A stretch of DNA of 29,332 nucleotides from Monosiga brevicollis MX1. Taxonomy: Eukaryota; Opisthokonta; Choanoflagellata; Craspedida; Salpingoecidae. Position numbers and translations under genes: made by a program. The notes under the pieces were generated by a model. It had not been told where the DNA came from, made no database searches, and was given only the letters and a program-made list of their open reading frames with translations. The first letter of the stretch is position 1. Every line of letters starts with the position of its first letter. Shown here piece by piece: positions 11,342-19,694 of the stretch. The DNA lies in contig NW_001865068.1 of assembly GCF_000002865.3 (NCBI RefSeq), positions 349,413 to 378,744 on the forward strand, in the 5' to 3' direction.

Positions 11342-13710
11342 TCATGACGTGCTCTTGAGGGCTGCACCGATGTCACGAACGGCGGCGGCATTGTTGTTCC
11401 GCAGATACGTTTGCAATTCCTGTGCCATGTTGGCAAAGGATGGGCGCTCATGGCGGTCGAGGCGCCAGCATGACTTGGCAAGGGCAAAGTAATCTGGGTT
11501 TGTATTGGGCACGGGCTCCAAGCGCAATCCTTCACGCACACGGCGCTGCACCTCCTGCGTCTTGACGTCTTCGTAGGGCATGGCGCCGTAGCTGGAGATT
11601 TCCCACATAACCACACCATAGGCCTAAATGACGTGAAAATCAGGAACCACAAGAAGTCAAGGGCAACGGCTGTTCAGACAGGAGCGCAAGGTCGAGATGT
11701 CGTGGATGAATCAACATCAGATGCGGGAAAAACGGTGACACCTACCCAAACATCTGATTTTTCGGAGAAAATGCGGTCATCGAGGGCTTCAATGGCGCAC
11801 CATTTGACGGGGAGCTTCATCACCGTCTTGGATTGCCAATAGTCCTGGCCCTCAGGAATCTTGCGTGTGAGACCAAAGTCGGCCACCTTCACCAGATTGT
11901 TTTCGGCGACGAGGCAATTGCGCGCGGCAAGGTCCATGTGCACCATGCCCTGGGCCGCGATGTAAGCCATACCCTTGGCAATTTGGACGGCAAAGTTGAG
12001 CTGGTCCTCGTACTGGAGCTCAATGTTTTTACTGGCGCAACCCTTGAGGACGTTGCGCAAATCACCGTACTGCAGATACTCGAGAACCATGAGCCAAGGG
12101 CGCTGCTGCATGGAAACACCGATGAGCTGAACCAGGTTTTCATGCTCAAGTTCAAGCATCACGGTGGCCTCGGACTCAAAGTCAGTCTTATCCTCGGCGG
12201 AGGCACCACCACGAAGCATCTTGACGGCCCGACTGACACGGTTGCCACCATCCTTGCCGTCGCCGTCCTTGACAATTTGGTCCGCGAGATAGACCTGACC
12301 AAATTGACCGGCACCGATGGCCTTGCGCGGGATGAGATCAACGCGATGCACCTGCTTGTGAAAGAGGTGATCCGGTGGCGCCTCTCGCTCTCCATAGGGC
12401 ATAAATGGATTGCCTCCCGTCTTTTTCTGTTCCTCGGCAAAGGCTTTGAAGGCCTCATTGACGGCGGTCGCAATGTCAAATGCGCGCTCGCCCGCACAGA
12501 GGAAGACGTGGCAATTGATAAGGTTGAGCGTATCATCCTTTTGGATGAAAGCGAATTGATCCTTGCGCTTGCCCACGACGGTGGTGAAGCTCACGTCCTT
12601 GAGGACAAAGGCACCCAGAACCTAGCGATGAGCGCGGTGTGTGGAAGAGAGAGGGAGAGAGTGTGTGTGAGAGAGCAGGAAAGTCAGAGGTCAAGCGTCA
12701 CAGTACGACGGGAGGGTAGAACAACGGCACAGCAAGGCCTCTCGGACCTCGTGGGAAAGGGATTCGAAAATCTTGATACCCTCAGTCGCAACATGCACAA
12801 ACACGCCCTGAGGCGCAGCCTTGAGCTTGAGGGCCTGGTTGGCCGCGTTTTGCACCACGTCGATGCCCTTGAGTTGATCGACGACAATTGCGCCCAGGTA
12901 GGTGGCTTCAAAGACGCCCATGATGGCACCTAAATCATCACAACAAGGTCACGGAAAAAGAGGGCAACAAGTGGTAAACAGGGTACACCATAGCCTGGGA
13001 ACGAACGAACCACTTGTCATGTCAGCTTGCTTGGCGAGTTTGTTTGAATCGACCTGTTCAGCCGACTGGCCGTCGAGGATGGCTTGCATGGCCTTCTCTT
13101 GTTCCTTGGCCTTGATTTCAGCCACAAAGGCCTTTTGGGCGGCGTCGATGCTGCGACGAATGGAAGGTTGATCGTCTGCTAGATTCTCTGGCAGGGTAAC
13201 CGCGGTACAGCTCATCTTATCCAGGCGACGATCATGGATAATGTAGGTGAAAAGAGGGGGTGTATCGTCCTCGAGGCGCTTGGCAAAGCTAATTTCGCGA
13301 ATGTGGCAGATCTGCAAGGGCAGCTCGTGCTTTGAGGATTCCAGGGCAAAGGCCTTGTCATAAATGTTCAGGTTGACCTCCATGGGTTTGCTGTTAAGCT
13401 TGCGAATGCGGGAAGCAGCTTCCAAGATGACTTCATCCCCCTTGGGACTGCTGACATTGACAATGCCGATCAGTTTGACCGAGTAGGACTGTTGCAGGTT
13501 GCCCTTTTCCAGCGTAGTCGACTTGGCGGTCGATTGTTTCAGAGCGTCCTTCTTGGACGTGGACTTGCGACGCTTGCTCTTGCCTTTGAGAGAATGGGTG
13601 TGCACCAGACGGGGATCAAGGGGTTGGGCATGTGAGAGCAGGCAATGCGCATGTCTTTGCGAGAGAAAGCAGAATGGCGACACGCGCGAGTGGCCGAGCA
13701 AAAACGCAGC

Positions 13711-13755
<45 letters not shown>

Positions 13756-14387
13756 GGCTTGGGCTCGACGGTGATCTCCCCCTTGAGAGCTTTGAAGGCT
13801 TCGTTGATGGCAACGGGGATGGCATGTCCATCGCGCGCGATACGAACTGTGTGACAGGTGATGAGACGCATCGACTTGTCGTTTTCAAAAAAAGAGACCT
13901 GCTCGTGTGAATGGGCGCAACGGAATGGCAGCGTGAGTGCGGGCGCACAAAAGAAGATGAAAAGCCGTCAAGGGGATAAATGCCTACCAGTTGTTGATCG
14001 TAAGCGTCTTGAGCCACAAACGAGACTTCTTCAATATTGACCTCCTTGACCACGTCGCAGGTCTTGGCGTCAATCAGATACAAACCAAGCGTGGTGACCT
14101 AGAACAGGCGATGCAGATGACAGTCGCAGAAGATTGAGTCAGCGTGGGTCAAAGTCGCCGTCAAAAAAGGGGAAGGCAGGGGGGAGGGCAGGCACGGATA
14201 CCTTGAGATGAATGGGTTTTTCCTTGAGGTGGAGCGAGCGGAGACGTTCCACGGCGTTACGGCACACGTCGTTGCCGGTTCCAGCCTTGACGGGGACGGA
14301 GCCAACATATTTGACGTTGAAGCTATCAATCTCCGTGCCGAGATCAACGCCATCAAGAGCGGCCTCAAGAGACTGAGCGTTACCCAT
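11342..14387 (-). CDS. Cytoplasmic tyrosine kinase with three PTB domains (kinase A)
   Basis: Exons in coding order are 14387-14202, 14098-13988, 13898-13754, 13583-13011, 12929-12748, 12621-11746 and 11623-11342, giving 784 residues. The protein starts MGNAQS, a good N-myristoylation consensus. PTB1 is at about 20-145 and a basic linker (KGKSKRRKS) follows. PTB2 is at about 175-310 and PTB3 (FEATYLGAIVV...KAFAEEQ) at about 343-465. A linker with GNPFMP precedes the kinase domain (about 495-770). Kinase features are the glycine loop GAGQFGQVY, AVK lysine near 531, SEATVML helix C, VHMDLAARN catalytic loop, ADFG near 644, an activation-loop Tyr in GQDYWQ, and PVKWCAIEAL. LAARN and the PVKW pattern mark it as a tyrosine kinase. 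The residue before the catalytic Asp is Met, not Arg. There is no signal peptide or membrane segment. The tail ends with VRDIGAALKS. It is a clear paralogue of kinase B. It resembles the PTB-bearing cytoplasmic kinases of the Monosiga kinome, perhaps the group called HMTK (from memory). Confidence 0.94.
13712..13753. repeat. (CA)n microsatellite abutting a splice donor of kinase A
   Basis: About 20 CA units on the plus strand read as GT repeats in the sense of kinase A. They begin exactly at the 5' splice site after exon 3 (exon ends at 13754), so the donor itself is the first unit of the repeat. Confidence 0.92.
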
Positions 14388-14668
14388 GTTTACCAGATTC
14401 GGCCGCCTGCTGATGGCACTACAACAAGCTTCCTATATAGCAGCCCGCAACAGAGCAGTCAGGCACCGAGGTCACGGTGAAGACCAGCCCGGACACGGCT
14501 GTCTTTTGGGGGGGGAGAGCGAGATGGAGAGGCAAAGCCCACGTCGCAGGATGACCTTTTCCAGCCACAACCCAGGAAGAAGAAGGATGACGGGTCATCC
14601 AAGGCCCGCCAGCTCCAGCCTCACAAGAACAGCCAGGCAACGGCGACGACGGAAGAAGACGAACCAAG

Positions 14669-14695
14669 CGTCGGCGTCGGCGTCGGCGTCGGCGT
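14669..14695. repeat. (GTCGGC)n hexanucleotide repeat
   Basis: About four tandem GTCGGC units sit upstream of kinase A. Confidence 0.85.
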
Positions 14696-14732
14696 ACTAC
14701 CACTGACTGCGCCAGTCAAAGGGGGCGGAGCT

Positions 14733-14735
<3 letters not shown>

Positions 14736-14764
<29 letters not shown>
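14736..14764. repeat. (GA)n microsatellite upstream of kinase A
   Basis: This is a pure GA run of about 14 units, read as CT in the sense of kinase A, about 350 bases upstream of its start codon. Confidence 0.9.
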
Positions 14765-14767
<3 letters not shown>

Positions 14768-15346
14768 ATGGAGAAGTCGAGAGAGTGTATGAACATAAGC
14801 GTCAAACTCAGAGATGAAGATAAAAGCGAAGAAAAAACACAACCATCATCAAGCCACATCCAGAGGGACGTACAAAGCGTTATACCAAATCAGAGAGAGA
14901 CCCACATGCCCTTTATAAACCAAGAGAGTATGGCCAAGCTTGATGCACTGAAACACAAACAAAGCCACACACAATGTGTAGTGTGTGTAGTTTTTACATC
15001 CGAAGTCGATCACAAGCGTCGTGTTGTGTGTGTTGGGTGTGTGGTGTGTGTGGTGGGCTGGCTGTACGAGTGTCCCGATCGTGTTGGGCATTGGGGCGTC
15101 ATCAAGTGCCGGTTGAGCTGCAGCAACCTGCTCGCCGGATCCAGGCTCATCTCCACCATCTGCAAATTCCACCACAACACCATCCATACGACTCGACCAT
15201 ACGGCAAGGGAAAAAGGAGAGGTCTTTTTGGTTACAACACGTGTTGAGAACTAAACAATGTTTGATGAAATACCGGCTAAAGGCGTCACATGCTTTTACA
15301 CGTTGCCGATCGTTTTTTTTTTTTCTCGTGACACTTGACGGCGACT

Positions 15347-15416
15347 TCTGCTGCTGCTGCTGCTGCTGCTGCTGGTGGTGCTGCTGGTGCTGCTGGTGCT
15401 GCTGCTGTCGTTGCTG
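15347..15416. repeat. (CTG)n trinucleotide repeat upstream of the coiled-coil gene
   Basis: CTG/CTGGTG units run over about 70 bases, ending about 250 bases before the start codon at 15668. On the minus strand they would encode a Ser run, but I do not support a gene there. Confidence 0.88.
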
Positions 15417-15667
15417 TCTGCCCCGGCCTTTGCTCTTCTTTGCGACTCATTCAGTTTGATGAGCAGGGCTGGGTCTAAAGCGTCGCTGTCAGAGAGGGCC
15501 TTGGTAGCAGCCAAGGCCGTCTGGATTTGTAAACTTTGAACCTGGCTGCCGACATGCTCGCCACAAGACGGGCTTGAGCGCTCTGGCCCACCCTTTGCTA
15601 GCCCATGTGCGGTCTCAGGAGCAACGGTCAACCCTGCCCAGGTGCTTAACCTCTTCTCACTGTCATC

Positions 15668-18600
15668 ATGAGTGAGACTCCCGGCACGCCCACTCCGTCG
15701 GATGCCGCCACCGCCGCCCCGTTGACGCTCGGAGACTCTCAACTCAGCAGCACCGTGGCCACCACGACCAACTCCAACCCGCTTTCATATCAGCTGGATC
15801 TGGGTGACGCGTCCACGCTTCTCAATCTGGACGACATTATTGTCCCCTGCACCTCTTGTGATCAGTTGCGCTCCGTAAGTTCCCTGTCCCTCAAAACCTC
15901 TCACCCTCTTGCATCGCCTGTCACCTCGCTGCCGTTGACGCCCCTTGGTCCCTTTGCCTGGTTGCATCTGCCGTGTAGGAACAAGCACAGCTCCGTGAGC
16001 AAATACAGGTGCTGCAGACAAAGAGTGACAAGGTCAAGCTCGTGCTAGAACGCGCCAAGCTCCTGCAATCACGCCTGGAAGAAAGGTTTGTTCTCGCCCG
16101 TACCAAACGCTTCTCCGATCCCCCAATTTCCACATGTACTGGCTCTTTTCGTGCTGAACACACTCCTCTGTGAACACCCGCCTTGCTTCTCTCACACCCA
16201 CGATCTTTGTCCCCGGTGCATATAGTCAAACACAACAGAAGCGCATCCAAGACCAACTCAACGCCAAGGACAAGGAATGCCTGCGCTACCGTCGTGACGC
16301 CGATTCCCTGCGTCTCCAGCTCCGCCAGGCCTCGGCGAACACTTCTCAGACTGCCGGACCCGTGACGACCGCGCCCCCTGCCCTAACAGCTACCCCACAC
16401 ACCGCCACTAGCTCGCCTGCAGAGACTGCAGCACTACAAGCCCAGTTGACCCGGATTGAAAAGGAACTGGATACTTGCCGAATCGAACGCGATGCCAGCC
16501 GTGCCAGTGCCGAACAGCTGCAAGCTGCCCTCCAGGATGAGCACGCGGAACGGGACAAAAAGCTCGAGGCTCTACGTCGGTCCAGCGAATCGGCTCGCCA
16601 ACAGCGAGACAAAGCCCAAACGGACCTCAAGGCCACCAAACAGCTCTTGTCCGAGCTTCGCCGCGAACTTGCGGAGGCCCATCGCTCGCGTGCCTCGAAT
16701 CAACGAACCGTGGCCCTGCAGACAGATGCGCCGAAGCACTTGAACCCCAAAGCCACGAGCGCCACGAGCATGCTCGATGCACTTGCTGATGCCAAAGCCG
16801 TCAAGACTTTAAGCAGTCGTGTCGAGACCCTTACGGCTGAGCTCACCGCCAAGCAGCAGCAGCTGACCGAAGCCCGGCAAGAAAACGCTGCTCTTGAGAC
16901 ACGATTAATGCGCCTCGAGGCCCTCCTACACAAGCACAACGTGTCTGCTTATGAAATCACCATTGCCCGTCACAAAGACCACAAGACAACACCCCTTGCC
17001 AAGGATCGGCAGGCTGTCAAACAGCGTGCCGCTGCCACGCCCGACCCCAAGGGTGGCATCAAGGGGGGTGCCCAATCCACCAGCCAGTCTAGGCGGCCGT
17101 CTGAAGCTACGTCGACGACACCAGCAGGCTCTTCACGAGACTCGTCTTCATCCCACTCTCAGCCCCAGTCGCAGTCACAACCCAAATTAAGCCCTCCCCC
17201 GACTCCACCTTCTCCCGCCAACTCAACAGAACCAGAAACTCGAGCCTGGTCTGATGCCGCATCGGACCAGACTGGCGCCAATAGCCCCCTCAGCCTGGAC
17301 TCCACGCCCAACTGGTCCACCACTTCTCCACCTCTAGCAGAGCCTCCCACTCGACGCAAGTCAGGATCAGCGCCGGCCCCTGACGCACCTGGCTCTCAAG
17401 CAACCAATGCGTCTGATGCCCCGCCACCGAAGCGCCCAAAACATGCTCCCCCAGCAATCCCAAGCCCGTTGGCTCACCCGAGGGCTTTTGAGCCGAGCGG
17501 CGATGCCTCCTCACAGTTTGACCTGCCCAAGAAGCACCTGTTTCCTGCGCGCCTCGACGATATCCCCCTCGTTCGCGGTAAGATCACGACAACCTCCGTG
17601 CTCCCCGCTGCTCGTTCATCTGCAAGCCCCTTGAGACAAGGTCTGACCCTTCGGGCACCTATTGTTTTTGCAGATGGCTCCGTGGACACTCTCGGTTCGC
17701 TTCTTCGCAACGCATCTCGTCGGGTGGCTTCCCCACCCACAACCAGAGTTGCCCCGCGCAGCACGCTCGCCTCAACAGGACTGACAGCGCCCGGAGCAGC
17801 TGCCGCACCTAGCCCAAAGCAATCTTGGGAAAAGCTGGTCAAGCAGCACCTAGGGCGGTTGCACCGAAGCGACACCTATCAACCTAAACAGCTGGCGCAA
17901 ACCCTTGCCGCCTGCAACCCGAGTGATGACCAGTTGCTTCTGTTTGCCAGCCGGCTGCTTGAAGTTGTCAATAACAGCAGTCATGATATACAAGCGTTTG
18001 GGCGCCAAGAGCGTCGTTCTGCTCAAGCCCTGCTGGCCCTGGTTGACGCCTGCAACCGCCGTGCACAATTGCTTGACCTCGTCGACTTTATGGCCTGCAA
18101 ATGCGTGACTGCCAAGACGTGGTCCAGCTGGCTAAAACTTCCGCCGCGCTGCTTGCGCATCCTGCTACACGCCGTCGCGCTGGCAGAGCGTCGTGGCAAC
18201 CCGGACGCCCAAAAGTTGCGCGCAGCCACCTTGGCCTTGATCAGAGATGCCTTGGTCTCCACGCGGACTGATTTGGATCGTACCATGGTGCTCCTGAGCG
18301 TACACGCCGCCCAACCAGCGTGGCTGGCGCAATGGCTCACACGCGTTCCAGCCACCTTGGCTCAGTCATCCTGGACAGATCGCATCGATCACCTAGCTTT
18401 GCTCTCAGCTGCTACCTTTGCTCGCGCTTCGTGTTCGGCAGCCGAGCTGGGGGTTGCTGAAAACTTACACCAAGCGTTGCTGGCCACTCCCGAGCTGACA
18501 CAAGCTGTCAGCGCATTCATGGGCCAGGTGCGCAGCGTAGCCGCACCAGCCCTGCTGACTCGCAGCGTTGACCACCCTGCGTGCCTGAGTACCCTCATCA

Positions 18601-18965
18601 CCCTAGTACAAATGTCTGAGTTTGCCTGGAACTATGAACATGTCTTGAGCGACGAGTTTTATGACCAACTGTCCACCAAGCTGCAGGCCGGGGATAGCGC
18701 TGAGCGCGCCCTGTTATGTTTGCTGTGTGAGGTTGTGGTAGCAGGCGTGCGAGACGGTGTGTATCGTCAGCCAGGCCTGGTGGCTGAGGCCTTGGACCAT
18801 CTCTTGGGCATGCTGTGGACAGACATATTGCAACAAGGCCAAGCCACCGTCACGTTGGCGATGGTGCAAGAGATCATCAACAAATCAGCATTTCGCGAGC
18901 TGCAAGCACACCAGACCGACTTGCGCCATATGCCGCTTCTGAACGAGCTCCTGGCAACCAACTGA
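15668..18965 (+). CDS. Coiled-coil protein with helical C-terminal domain, function unknown
   Basis: Exons are 15668-15874, 15979-16085 and 16226-18965, giving 1017 residues. The N-terminal 60 residues are Ser/Thr/Ala-rich and end in PCTSCDQLRS. A long coiled coil follows (about 65-330) with one break near 125-155; examples are EQAQLREQIQVLQTKSDK and KTLSSRVETLTAELTAKQQQ. A Pro/Ser-rich region with basic KRPKH (about 350-600) comes next. A C-terminal helical region of about 380 residues starts near SWEKLVKQHLGRLHR and is rich in Leu/Ala helices of HEAT/ARM style, ending LLNELLATN. I do not recognise the family. A CxxC plus coiled coil at the N-terminus, a long disordered middle and a helical C-terminus recall scaffold proteins such as little elongation complex subunit 1, but I cannot show homology. 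It lies between two paralogous kinases, on the opposite strand. Confidence 0.9.
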
Positions 18966-19694
18966 CGACTCACGACTTGGCTCTCTTTATATGCACGTAG
19001 GCTGGCCATGACCGCACTCATCTGGACTGGCAGTCGAGTGCAGTGATCAAACAAATAAAATACCTTTAGGGTCCTTCGCCTCAGCGAGATCTGACCTGCC
19101 CTTTGGGCAGGAATAGAGTATTTATCAGGAATGCAAACTGATAGTGCATGGTGTTTCCGCCAAACGCGATTCTGTCATTATTTAAACTTGCCAAGCTCTC
19201 GGGTCGGGTCAGGTAGCCTTGTCGGGACTGCCAAATTCAAAAGATGATCAACTTGCCGACTTTATGGAGGTCCATAACGCCGAACTTGCGACGCACATGG
19301 GCCACGCTGAGAAAGCAAGCCAACAATTCGTCACACAAGTAGAGAAAATAGAGTATGCAACTACTCAAAATGCCAGCGTTTAAAGAAAAACAACCAGAGC
19401 ACACTACAAGAGGCAGAAGGGCCAGAAACGCGAACGAAACACGAATTTGAGCCTCCGCGAGCGTGGCGGGGTGACACAATCAGCAGAATCATGTCTTTGG
19501 TTTCGACTATCGGGCGCGATGAACAAGAATTCGGGTACAACAACGACACGCACGCACAGAGCAAGCAACCAAAACTCAAAAAGAAAAACAGAAAGAAAGA
19601 AAGAAAGAAGAACGCAAACGAGTGTGTCGAGTGAAGAATAGAACCCAAAACAAATTAAACCAAAAAATGGACATGACCAGCGGCTTGCTGGCCT
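18966..19694. other. Convergent 3' region between the coiled-coil gene and kinase B
   Basis: These 729 bases hold a probable poly(A) hexamer for the left gene, a perfect short hairpin (19095-19111), a short GAAA tract near 19585-19612, and a plus-strand open frame of about 66 codons (about 19183-19384) of unknown meaning. I do not call a gene. Confidence 0.5.
19054..19059 (+). terminator. Probable poly(A) signal of the coiled-coil gene
   Basis: AATAAA lies about 90 bases after the stop codon at 18965, a normal distance for a short 3' UTR. Its use is inferred. Confidence 0.45.

Larger units (their letters stand above)
14388..15667. promoter_or_regulatory. Divergent region between kinase A and the coiled-coil gene
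   Basis: These 1280 bases are the longest gap in the window and should carry both promoters. They hold GTCGGC, GA and CTG repeats, GTGTGTTG-rich sequence at about 14975-15055, and a T tract near 15312-15323. Two minus-strand frames are open, 14849-15187 and a Ser-run frame ending at 15296. Neither shows family resemblance, and the latter overlaps the next gene's start. I do not call a gene here. Confidence 0.45.

Noticed and set aside
11833-12933. 366-codon plus-strand frame
   Set aside because: It lies antisense to the PTB3 and kinase exons of kinase A. The minus strand shows all kinase motifs, and the plus reading shows no family.
14849-15187. Minus-strand frame starting MDGVVVEFADGGDEPG
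   Set aside because: The first 40 residues look protein-like, but the rest is GT-repeat translation. There is no recognised domain or clear splice partner, so it was kept only as a note for transcript data.
15296-15742. Minus-strand frame ending in a Ser run and a basic tail
   Set aside because: The Ser run is the CTG repeat read in reverse. Its only ATG lies inside the coding exon of the plus-strand gene, and no family match is visible.
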